A stretch of 64,000 bases of DNA from Bacteriovoracaceae bacterium UBA3083. Lineage in GTDB: Bacteria > Bdellovibrionota > Bacteriovoracia > Bacteriovoracales > Bacteriovoracaceae. The notes below the pieces were generated by a model, which was not told where the DNA came from, did no database searches, and saw nothing but the letters and a program-made list of their open reading frames with translations. Within the stretch, counting starts at the first letter, position 1. Each line of letters begins with the position of its first letter. Location of the stretch: contig DFBJ01000013.1 in the NCBI GenBank assembly GCA_002366565.1, forward strand, positions 1 to 64,000, read 5' to 3'. Both the position numbers and the translations under genes were made by a program. Below, one piece after another: positions 17,487 through 24,758 of this stretch.

Positions 17487-18206
17487 ATGTTAAAAGTTTT
17501 GGCCCTACTTATTTCAACCATTTTTGCTTCAGAAGTAAAATTTCTTCCATATATGGCAGAGCATGAAAACTTAGGTTGTCCATCAAACTCACACTGTTCT
17601 AAGAAGATCGGCCTAATTAGGCATCAATGGACTGGAATAGCAAAATCAAGTTCTCCAAATAAAATAAAGAAAATGCGCTCATTCACCTCTTCTTACGGTG
17701 CTTTACTACCTGTTTGGGGTCGAGAATCTTCAGAGACTAATAAAGACCTTATTCTGTGGGACTCTTCTTGCAAAGGTCACAACAATGAAAAGCTAGAATC
17801 TATAAAATTAATAGAAGTATTCACTAAAAACTTAAACTCTCTAAATAAAGAGAAGGACCTACTCGTCCCAAATGTCATTATGACAAATAGAAAATCTAGT
17901 AGAGTTCGAAGTGTCCTAAGAGGAGATGCTCCTATTTTAATTGATGGTGATGACTTAATTTATATAAAAGAGTCTGAAGGTTTCTATTACGGCTTAAGGT
18001 TGAAACTTAATGGGTCTATCTCAATTGAAGAGGTTCCTAAAGTTGAAAACTACCCTAGTGAAGTTAGTTGCTCAGATGATATTACTAAAGAGCTCCTTAA
18101 ACTAACAAGTGTTAAGCATTTATACCAAGGTAGTTATTGTAAAATTATTTGGAATAAAAAAATGAAAAAGTATGAGACGCTAGCTTTTGGCTGGAGTTGT
18201 GATTAA
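17487..18206 (+). CDS. Secreted hypothetical protein
   Basis: 239 residues with a short signal peptide, MLKVLALLISTIFASEV. Five Cys lie in the mature part, including CPSNSHC near the N-terminus and CSDD, YCKI and SCD at the end, suggesting disulfides. No known domain is recognised; the segments GLIRHQWTGIAK and GALLPVWGRES are distinctive. It is first of three same-strand genes: its TAA overlaps the ATG of the next gene (TAATG), so they are translationally coupled. The start is leaderless by sequence. Confidence 0.65.
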   Translation: MLKVLALLISTIFASEVKFLPYMAEHENLGCPSNSHCSKKIGLIRHQWTGIAKSSSPNKIKKMRSFTSSYGALLPVWGRESSETNKDLILWDSSCKGHNNEKLESIKLIEVFTKNLNSLNKEKDLLVPNVIMTNRKSSRVRSVLRGDAPILIDGDDLIYIKESEGFYYGLRLKLNGSISIEEVPKVENYPSEVSCSDDITKELLKLTSVKHLYQGSYCKIIWNKKMKKYETLAFGWSCD

Positions 18207-19186
18207 TGAAGAAAAACTTCTCAATATGTGCATTCAATGTAGAAAACCTATTCCTACCTCCTTACAGTAATGAGGAATCATATGTTCTATATAAATATGA
18301 GAAATCAAAAGATAAAGTAGAGAGACTGGCCAAGGCAATTAAAGATATAGATAGCGATATAGTATTTCTATGTGAAGTTGGAGGAGAAGACTCCCTTAAA
18401 AACTTAGTTGAAGAATACCTCGATGGTGAATACTTATACTCTCTAATTCCTGGGAACTCAGAGAGAGGGATTGAGCTCGCCTACTTAATAAAGAACGATA
18501 CAGACTATACGTTCAAACACTTCACTCATAAAAGACGTCCTTTAAATTTTAATTATCCTCACGAAGAAAAAGAAAACTATTATCAAATGAGTATGGGAAA
18601 GAAGAGAGTTTTTCCTTCTCACCTTCCTTCACGAGATATTGCAGAACTTAGAATCTTTAAGGGTGATAGTGATAAACCATTTCTAATCCTTCTAGGAGTT
18701 CATTTAAAAAGCCAATTAGATAAAGAAGGCATTGATTTCGGTGGCAGGCTTAGAAGAACTGCAGAGTTTAAGCAACTTGTAGAAACATATAATGTTCTTA
18801 ATAAGAGATATCATAATAAAGTACCTATTCTGCTCTTAGGTGACTTCAATGGTAAGGCCTGCAGAGAAGAAACAGATCCTGAGTTTAAAAACTTATATGA
18901 ATCAACAGATCTAGAAGATGTACTTGAAGTTATTAATGAGCCAAAAGAAGCAAGAGTAAGTATTCATATTTTTGACAAGCAAGGAAAAGATCAAGGTCAT
19001 CAATTAGATTATATATTCCTTCCGAAAATGCTACATCATAAAATAGACCCTAAACTCAGTGGCCTCTATAGTTACAAGAATGAAGATGGTGTTCCATTCC
19101 CTAGACCAACATCCCTGTACGAAAGGTATCAGCTTCCATCTGATCACTTCCCTATTGTTTGTACAATTAAAGATTTCCCAAACTAA
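18206..19186 (+). CDS. Endonuclease/exonuclease/phosphatase-family protein
   Basis: 326 residues of the EEP (DNase I-like) fold. Motifs in order: FNVENLF, FLCEVGGED (metal-binding Glu), LLGVHLKSQ (catalytic His), LLLGDFNGK (Asp and Asn) and SDHFPIVC (C-terminal Asp-His pair). These residues form the metal-dependent phosphodiester-cleaving centre of nucleases and of inositol-phosphate or sphingomyelin phosphatases, so the substrate is open. No signal peptide is visible, so it probably acts in the cytoplasm. It has GGAG before the ATG and overlaps the preceding secreted-protein gene by one base; a subtilase follows. Confidence 0.85.
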   Translation: MKKNFSICAFNVENLFLPPYSNEESYVLYKYEKSKDKVERLAKAIKDIDSDIVFLCEVGGEDSLKNLVEEYLDGEYLYSLIPGNSERGIELAYLIKNDTDYTFKHFTHKRRPLNFNYPHEEKENYYQMSMGKKRVFPSHLPSRDIAELRIFKGDSDKPFLILLGVHLKSQLDKEGIDFGGRLRRTAEFKQLVETYNVLNKRYHNKVPILLLGDFNGKACREETDPEFKNLYESTDLEDVLEVINEPKEARVSIHIFDKQGKDQGHQLDYIFLPKMLHHKIDPKLSGLYSYKNEDGVPFPRPTSLYERYQLPSDHFPIVCTIKDFPN

Positions 19187-19246
19187 AATCAACTACTTAA
19201 TGTGTTGCAAAGTGACTTAAGATCCTCTTATTGGCATATTTTCTTA

Positions 19247-20611
19247 ATGAAATTACTCGCACTTACATTTTTCTTCTTAATATCAATAAACACCCTTTCT
19301 AGCACCGTAGCAATTCTGGACAATGGAGTAGATTACACTCACCAAGATTTATCAAATAATATCTACCGCAATATACATGAATTAGAGAATGGAAGAGATG
19401 ACGACAGAAATGGATATATTGATGATATTCTAGGTTGGAATTTTGTAAAAATGAATAATGAGGTTTTTGATTTTACGCGAGAAGTCTACCTAACGAGAAA
19501 AATAGAGAGATACTATATTTTACGTGCAAAGAAATCCTTAGGAACAATCTCAGAAGAAGAAACAAAAGAATACAATGAGCTTAAAAAAGATAAAGAATTA
19601 AAAAAGAAAAGAAGTGAGTTCGTTTCTTGGATGCATGGAACACACGTAGCAGGAATTGCAGCAAATACAGACTCACTTCCAGAAGAAATTTCTAGCTCAG
19701 ATATTGAGCTTGTTTCTATTACCTACCTAGGGAGCGCTGAATTTGGGCCAGCATTAGCTCCATCTTTTGAAAGAATTAATTCTAATAATGTTAGTGAGCA
19801 AAAGAAACATCTTAAAAAGTATTGGATTAGCTTTCTTAAGTGGCAACTCAATAAGTTTAAGCTTGGAGTTGACTACGCTGCCTCTAAGGCGAGTGTTGTG
19901 AATGGATCTTTTGGGCAAAGTTTTGAAGGCATTCAAAGCAGAATAAAAAGTTACTATAAGAAACAATTTAATGAAGACCTTAGTGATAAGGTATCATTCC
20001 AGCAGACAAAAGACTTTATGGAAGAGCTTATTAAAGAATCAACAAAGATTCTAAAAAAGCATTCTAATACTCTCTTCATTTTTTCTGCAGGAAATAAGAA
20101 TAATGACTCTGATATCTATATACATTTTCCAAGTGCGATTAGGTTAGAGAACTCTCTTTCTATTGGTGCATCTTTTGATTATATGGAGATGGCCTACTTC
20201 TCTAACTTTGGTAAAAAAACTGTCGATATTTTTGCACCAGGAATGGCGATAAAGAGTACTATTCCAAGACAAGAATATTTAAGAACAAACGGAACAAGTC
20301 AAGCTGCTCCATTTGTATCTAACATAGCAGTTAAAGCACTCTCTCAAGCAAAGCGTCTAAATATAAAACTTAAGATCAATGAGTTAAAAAGAATAATTCT
20401 AGAGACATCATTAAAACTAGAAGATCTTAAGTTGAAGTCTGTATCCGAAGGAATTATTTTTCCAGAAAGAATATACCAAGCAATAAGATACCTAAAAAAG
20501 TATACAGTTAGTGAAGCAATATCAAAGTCTAAGATCAAGTACCCGACTAAAGCAGTTGCAACCAAAAAACTTAATACTGATGGTCTTCTTCTAGAATTAC
20601 CTACTAATTAA
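19247..20611 (+). CDS. Exported subtilisin-like serine protease (S8) without a propeptide
   Basis: 454 residues from ATG 19247; an in-frame start at 19202 is less likely because the signal peptide MKLLALTFFFLISINTLSS begins here. The catalytic triad is intact: Asp25 in ILDNGVDYTHQDL, His133 in HGTHVAGIAA and Ser351 in NGTSQAAPF, with the oxyanion Asn283 in SAGNKNN. The segment DDDRNGYIDDILGWNF is the calcium-loop signature common in this family. The catalytic Asp comes only about six residues after the signal cleavage site, so the usual folding propeptide is missing. A highly charged insert (about 70-128, rich in Lys and Glu) sits between Asp and His. In a predator a digestive or processing protease is plausible, but the target is unknown. 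Confidence 0.88.
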   Translation: MKLLALTFFFLISINTLSSTVAILDNGVDYTHQDLSNNIYRNIHELENGRDDDRNGYIDDILGWNFVKMNNEVFDFTREVYLTRKIERYYILRAKKSLGTISEEETKEYNELKKDKELKKKRSEFVSWMHGTHVAGIAANTDSLPEEISSSDIELVSITYLGSAEFGPALAPSFERINSNNVSEQKKHLKKYWISFLKWQLNKFKLGVDYAASKASVVNGSFGQSFEGIQSRIKSYYKKQFNEDLSDKVSFQQTKDFMEELIKESTKILKKHSNTLFIFSAGNKNNDSDIYIHFPSAIRLENSLSIGASFDYMEMAYFSNFGKKTVDIFAPGMAIKSTIPRQEYLRTNGTSQAAPFVSNIAVKALSQAKRLNIKLKINELKRIILETSLKLEDLKLKSVSEGIIFPERIYQAIRYLKKYTVSEAISKSKIKYPTKAVATKKLNTDGLLLELPTN

Positions 20612-20661
20612 ATCGGGAATTGATTCGTTCAACATTTCCGTTTTTTATACTATTAAAACAT

Positions 20662-20688
20662 TCAAATTTCATAGAAATCTCCCGATAA
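20662..20688 (+). promoter_or_regulatory. Sigma28-type promoter for the 20726 lipoprotein
   Basis: TCAAATTT, 11 bases, CCCGATAA: seven of eight positions of the -10 element and six of eight of the -35 match the sigma28 consensus, with exact spacing. The predicted start near 20695 leaves a leader holding AAGGAG (20711-20716). Confidence 0.7.
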
Positions 20689-20725
20689 GAAGAATAGGAA
20701 TATCTTTATTAAGGAGTGATCTTCC

Positions 20726-21640
20726 ATGCTTAGTAAATCTAATTTTAAAACAGCAGTTGCACTAGGATTAAGTTCTATAGTTATCTCTTCATGTTCTACT
20801 GGTTATACATATAAAAAACCAGAATCATTTGATGAGAAGATTAGTAGATACGAGGCTCGTAGTAGAAATACAAATCTTGTTCCAGAAGTTCAGATTAGTG
20901 AGAAGTTCTCCTATAGAGAAAAAAGAGGAAGAGGTCCTGCTTCAATATCAGAGGAATCAGATAGAGATGATGGATTAAATCAATATAATAACAAAAGATT
21001 ATACTTTCTAACTTTATATTCACAATATAAAGAGATGATGCCATTAGCCTCTAGTGATACTGTAGGTCTTGAGCTAAATCACTGCCCAAGCTTTCATACA
21101 AGCTATTTAACGTACAATGAAAGTGCACCGATGAAGTCTTCTTCTAAAAAGTACAAGCTTCCTTTTAATGATATGAAGATGATGAGTGATGCAAACTTTA
21201 TGGCAAACTACCCAGAATTTTTTCTACCTGTAGCAAAGAGCAGTACTCGCCCAAGAGTTATAGATATAGCAATTACTAAGAAACTGAGTGCAAAAGAAAC
21301 AAAAGAGCTCGTTGAGCAGTCTATTGATCTACATCTATCTAAAACATATAGTGAATTAAGTGAGCTATGCGACACTGGATCAAGCTCAAATTACTATATT
21401 TATGAGAATCTAATGACTCACATTAAAACGAAAAGTAAAATATCGCCAGATAAGGTTGGTCTACAAACATTATTTAAGACGACTCTATTTTCAAATATGG
21501 CACTTACAAACTCTATAAAAAAATACCAAAAAACAAAATCTAGAGGTATCGCCTCTTATGCTCATAAGCAGAGCTTTGATAAAGAAGTCATCAAAAGGCT
21601 TGAAGTCCCATGGGTAGAGAGTTACCTAAAGAGTAAATAA
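20726..21640 (+). CDS. Lipoprotein of unknown function, sigma28-type promoter
   Basis: 304 residues with a lipoprotein signal peptide: MLSKSNFKTAVALGLSSIVISSC, lipobox I-S-S-C with Cys23. The mature protein begins with a charged region (about 24-90), then a mixed domain with NHCPSFHTSYLTYNES (Cys and two His in a row of conserved-looking residues) and SELCDTG. I recognise no family. AAGGAG precedes the ATG, and a strong terminator follows the stop, so it is a single-gene unit. Its promoter places it with the two large secreted proteins at 9937 and 12341. Confidence 0.7.
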   Translation: MLSKSNFKTAVALGLSSIVISSCSTGYTYKKPESFDEKISRYEARSRNTNLVPEVQISEKFSYREKRGRGPASISEESDRDDGLNQYNNKRLYFLTLYSQYKEMMPLASSDTVGLELNHCPSFHTSYLTYNESAPMKSSSKKYKLPFNDMKMMSDANFMANYPEFFLPVAKSSTRPRVIDIAITKKLSAKETKELVEQSIDLHLSKTYSELSELCDTGSSSNYYIYENLMTHIKTKSKISPDKVGLQTLFKTTLFSNMALTNSIKKYQKTKSRGIASYAHKQSFDKEVIKRLEVPWVESYLKSK

Positions 21641-21648
21641 TTCAATCT

Positions 21649-21675
21649 AAGGCCCTAATAAGGGCCTTTTCTTTT
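21649..21675 (+). terminator. Rho-independent terminator
   Basis: AAGGCCCT-AATA-AGGGCCTT stem followed by TTCTTTTCT, eight bases after the lipoprotein stop codon. Confidence 0.85.
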
Positions 21676-21680
21676 CTATA

Positions 21681-21689
21681 TGATATAAT
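21681..21689 (+). promoter_or_regulatory. Perfect extended -10 promoter, leaderless type
   Basis: TGATATAAT (extended TG plus the consensus TATAAT) lies exactly six bases before ATG 21696, directly behind the previous gene's terminator tail. No ribosome site is present. Confidence 0.65.
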
Positions 21690-21695
21690 AAATTT

Positions 21696-22112
21696 ATGAC
21701 TAAGAAAGTAATAGTAAGCGCATGTCTTGCAGGCCTAAACTGTAGGTATGATGGAGACAATAAGAAGCGTAATGACATTGTAGAGATGGTTAAGCGTGGA
21801 GAGGCCATTCCTGTCTGCCCTGAGCAATTGGGAGGCTTAAGTACGCCTAGAGAGCCCGCTGAAGCAGTAGGAGATCAGATCCTTACAGTTAATGGTCGTG
21901 ATGTCACTTTCGAGTATCAAAAAGGTGCTCAGGAAGCACTTTTAATAGCAGAACTAACTGGTGCGACTGAAGCACTCCTAAAAAGTAAGTCTCCTATGTG
22001 TGGAGCTGGCTCTGTATACGATGGAAGCTTTAGCGGAAAAATGAAAGAAGATGATGGTATATTTACTAAATTATTAAAAAAGTCTTCTATCAAAGTAACG
22101 TCGGTAGACTAA
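21696..22112 (+). CDS. DUF523 / TudS-type thiouracil desulfurase family protein
   Basis: 138 residues, full length for the DUF523 family. Conserved motifs: VSACLAGLNCRYDG (Cys10, Cys16), PVCPEQLGGLSTPREPAE (Cys41) and KSPMCGAGSVYDG (Cys102). In the characterised member TudS, three Cys hold a [4Fe-4S] cluster that removes sulfur from thiouracil and related thiolated nucleobases; Cys10, Cys41 and Cys102 are the likely ligands here. The enzymatic role in this organism is inferred from the family. It is cytoplasmic. The coding end overlaps the convergent histidine kinase by four bases. The start appears leaderless. Confidence 0.85.
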   Translation: MTKKVIVSACLAGLNCRYDGDNKKRNDIVEMVKRGEAIPVCPEQLGGLSTPREPAEAVGDQILTVNGRDVTFEYQKGAQEALLIAELTGATEALLKSKSPMCGAGSVYDGSFSGKMKEDDGIFTKLLKKSSIKVTSVD

Positions 22113-23548
22113 AGAGTTGTAGGAAACTCTAGTGTTACTCTCGTATTAGAACAAGAATTATCGACAAATAGCCTCCCCTTATGTTCAATAGCAGTTGATG
22201 TACAAATACTAAGACCTACTCCAGTACCTTCTCCAATATCCTTGGTTGTATAAAAAGGCTCGAACATCCTCTCTTGAATTTCCATAGAAATCCCTGGTCC
22301 ACAATCAACAACAGAGAAAGAAATTAGATCATTGTTTCTTGTTACAATTATCTTAATCCAAGGTTTATTCATACCTTTTATTTCATAACAAGCATTATTT
22401 AAAAGATTAATAATCACTTGAGTGATTTTAACCTCCTGACACTTAATTGCAGTATTTTTATCAACATCAACAAACTCAGTCGTAACAGTTATTCCCTTCT
22501 CATTTATAGACATTTCACAAAGATCTAAAACGCGCTCCAACATAGAATGAACCTCTACAACCTCGAAAGATTCTTCAGATGTATCTCTAGAGAGTCTTTT
22601 AAGAGAAGTAATCGTTTTAGTCATTCTATCAACAGTTCTATTAATCATACTTGTAAAATGCTTTAATCTTTCAATATTCGGGGGATCTTCATTTAACAAG
22701 TGAGAAATCTTCTTCCCACTAAAGGAGAGAACTGTGAGTGGATTATTAACTTCATGAGCAATATTTGCGGCCATCTCCCCTAGACTAGCTAGTCGAGCCG
22801 AGTTTATGGAAGCGGCTTTCTGAAGTTGAATTTCTCTCTCTTGCCTTTGAATCTTATCATTCGTCTCTAGATTTGCTTTGGCAACTCTATCGAGCATATT
22901 ATTGATTGAGTCTTTTACATAATCAAGCTCATCAATATTATTAGACCTTTTCCTAAGTGTGAGCTTCTCTATACTTTCAGAGTTAAGATCTACATCCTTT
23001 AAGAAATTAACAATAAAGTCTAAATGCTTGGTAATAAATATTCTAAAAAGATAGAGCATCGTGAAGATGATCATTAATGTTTTTATAAATTGACCAAAGA
23101 AGAAATGAATAAGCCTAGAAATAAGGTTATCATTAATATGGACTTTAGTTGCCCAGATAACAAGTTCACCTAGCCCATATGTAGACTCTTCATCAGTTAT
23201 GACTAATGGAAATTTAGTCGAGAACTTGTCTATATCATCAAAGCCTGGTTTAGTATTTTTATAATAGACCTGACCATCTTCGTCGTAAATAGCAACACCT
23301 ACAAAGTCCCTTAATTTAAGGATAGAATCAAGCTGAACTTTAATTTGCAGATCATCTAAGTTCCAAAGAGATCGTGATAGAGAATTTCTACTTGAACTCC
23401 CAATATGACTAAGAGTTTGTAGAACATAATTAATATCTCTCTTGTACTCAATGTAATATTGTAAAGCTGTTGTCACGAGTGTGATTAAAGATGAAATTAA
23501 TAAAATTGCAATCATTAGCTTACGTCTGAGAGATATAAAACGTTTCAA
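22109..23548 (-). CDS. Membrane sensor histidine kinase
   Basis: 479 residues if translation begins at the TTG at 23548; an ATG at 23515 would start right in the first membrane segment, so the TTG is preferred but not certain. Layout: TM1 about 10-30, a periplasmic sensor of about 110 residues, TM2 about 148-171, a linker with coiled-coil character (225-248), a HisKA domain with phospho-acceptor His265 in NIAHEVNNP, and an ATPase domain with N box (IINLLNNACYEI), G1 DCGPGI and G2 GEGTGVGLSI. It autophosphorylates and should pass phosphate to a response regulator. No partner is adjacent; the CheY at 28.5 kb is not obviously its target. Flagellin lies just upstream on the same strand but ends in a terminator. 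Confidence 0.9.
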   Translation of the reverse strand: MKRFISLRRKLMIAILLISSLITLVTTALQYYIEYKRDINYVLQTLSHIGSSSRNSLSRSLWNLDDLQIKVQLDSILKLRDFVGVAIYDEDGQVYYKNTKPGFDDIDKFSTKFPLVITDEESTYGLGELVIWATKVHINDNLISRLIHFFFGQFIKTLMIIFTMLYLFRIFITKHLDFIVNFLKDVDLNSESIEKLTLRKRSNNIDELDYVKDSINNMLDRVAKANLETNDKIQRQEREIQLQKAASINSARLASLGEMAANIAHEVNNPLTVLSFSGKKISHLLNEDPPNIERLKHFTSMINRTVDRMTKTITSLKRLSRDTSEESFEVVEVHSMLERVLDLCEMSINEKGITVTTEFVDVDKNTAIKCQEVKITQVIINLLNNACYEIKGMNKPWIKIIVTRNNDLISFSVVDCGPGISMEIQERMFEPFYTTKDIGEGTGVGLSICTSTAIEHKGRLFVDNSCSNTRVTLEFPTTL

Positions 23549-23595
23549 TTCCTTACAACCTTGTTATGACAAAAATCTACCATAGCATATGTATT

Positions 23596-23622
23596 AAAAA
23601 AAGGCCTCACATTCGTGAGGCC
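23596..23622 (-). terminator. Rho-independent terminator of flagellin
   Basis: On the minus strand GGCCTCAC-GAAT-GTGAGGCC is followed by seven T. It lies about 30 bases past the flagellin stop codon. Confidence 0.9.
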
Positions 23623-23653
23623 CTGTTATGCAGATTAATTTTTAAGCTTTTAA

Positions 23654-24487
23654 TTAACCGATAAGCTTAAGAGCGGCTTGTCCTTGAGAGTTAGACTGTG
23701 CAAGAACCGAAGTACCAGCATTAGTAAGAATATTAAGTTTAGTATTCTTAGCAGTCTCTGCAGCAAAGTCAGTGTCTCTAATACGAGAGTTTGCAGCATT
23801 TAAGTTCTCTGAAGTTACTTGTAGGTTATTAATCGTAGAACTTAGTCTGTTCTGCTTTGCACCTAGCTCGGCTCTTTGACCTGAAACCATTTGAATTGCA
23901 GTATCTAAAGACTCTAGCCCAACCTGAGCATCTTCTTTAGATGATACGCTTAGTCCATCCACTCCCATATTTGAGATTGAAGAGTTAAGCTTATCCGTAT
24001 CAAATGAGATTCTATCCTGGAACTCATCGTTATTTATACCGATTTGGAAGTCATACTTATCTCCAGCACCATTTAACAGTTTTTTACCGTTAAATTCAGT
24101 CACTTGAGAAATACGTTCCATCTCTTGCTTTAAGTTTTGATATTCTAAGTCTGTAAACTTTCTTTCAGAATCCCCTACTGTATCAGAAGCAGATTGGATT
24201 GAAAGTTCTCTCATTCTTGTTAAGATGTTACCAATTTCTGATAAACCGCCTTCTGCAGTTTGAATCATTGAGATACCATCGTTAGCATTTCTTTCAGCTT
24301 GATTAGTTGATTTAATCTGAGCTTTCATTTTTTCTGAAATTGCTAAACCTGCAGCATCATCAGCCGAACGTACAATTCTTGTACCAGACGATAATTTGTT
24401 TAAAGTTTTAGCTTGTTCAGTGTTGTTGTTACCCAAAGTTCTTTGAGCAGATAGTGATGTTGTGTTAGTCGCAATACGCAAACCCAT
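23654..24487 (-). CDS. fliC: Flagellin
   Basis: 277 residues, a short flagellin made only of the D0/D1 helices with a small central part. The N-terminal signature includes MGLRIATNTTSLSAQRTL, LNKLSSGTRIVRSADDAAGLAISE and GISMIQTAEGGL. The C-terminal signature includes SRIRDTDFAAETAKNTKLNIL and ends in ALKLIG. It polymerises into the flagellar filament and would be exported by the flagellar type III system. Bdellovibrio-type predators encode several similar flagellins, so this may be one of a set. AAGGAGG lies six bases before the ATG, with several GGA triplets around it. The terminator is strong, so it is monocistronic. Identity is certain. Confidence 0.97.
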   Translation of the reverse strand: MGLRIATNTTSLSAQRTLGNNNTEQAKTLNKLSSGTRIVRSADDAAGLAISEKMKAQIKSTNQAERNANDGISMIQTAEGGLSEIGNILTRMRELSIQSASDTVGDSERKFTDLEYQNLKQEMERISQVTEFNGKKLLNGAGDKYDFQIGINNDEFQDRISFDTDKLNSSISNMGVDGLSVSSKEDAQVGLESLDTAIQMVSGQRAELGAKQNRLSSTINNLQVTSENLNAANSRIRDTDFAAETAKNTKLNILTNAGTSVLAQSNSQGQAALKLIG

Positions 24488-24492
24488 ATGAT

Positions 24493-24545
24493 TCCTCCTT
24501 GTTAGTCCGTCCTTTCTAAGACTTGATCACCATACCGTGAGGATC
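24493..24545 (-). promoter_or_regulatory. Flagellin mRNA leader with hairpin and clustered GGA motifs
   Basis: Four GGA triplets (complement of 24493-24498 and 24506-24512) cover and precede the ribosome site. Further upstream an imperfect hairpin pairs TTGAT...CAC with GTG-ATCAA around GGTATG (about 24520-24545). Clustered GGA around a flagellin ribosome site is the CsrA-binding arrangement known for Bacillus hag; the role here is inferred. Confidence 0.4.
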
Positions 24546-24724
24546 AATAAGCATACTGCTATAGATGAATTTTAATGAAACAGTCGTTGTGACCTTTGTT
24601 TCATAAAACTATTCGGAGGGGATTGAATATACTTAAGACTTTTTTTACATATTTTTTAATTTTATACCTGACTAAAAAGCTTTCTAAGTAGTTATTTTTT
24701 TTCACTATATAAAGAGAAATCACA

Positions 24725-24752
24725 TAAACTTTAAGAACAAAAATGACGATAA
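24725..24752 (+). promoter_or_regulatory. Sigma28-like promoter abutting the chemotaxis operon start
   Basis: TAAA, 16 bases, GACGATAA. The -10 element matches the sigma28 consensus at seven of eight positions, but the spacing is one base longer than usual. It ends six bases before ATG 24759, so the message would be leaderless; no ribosome site is visible. Confidence 0.45.
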
Positions 24753-24758
24753 AAAAGT

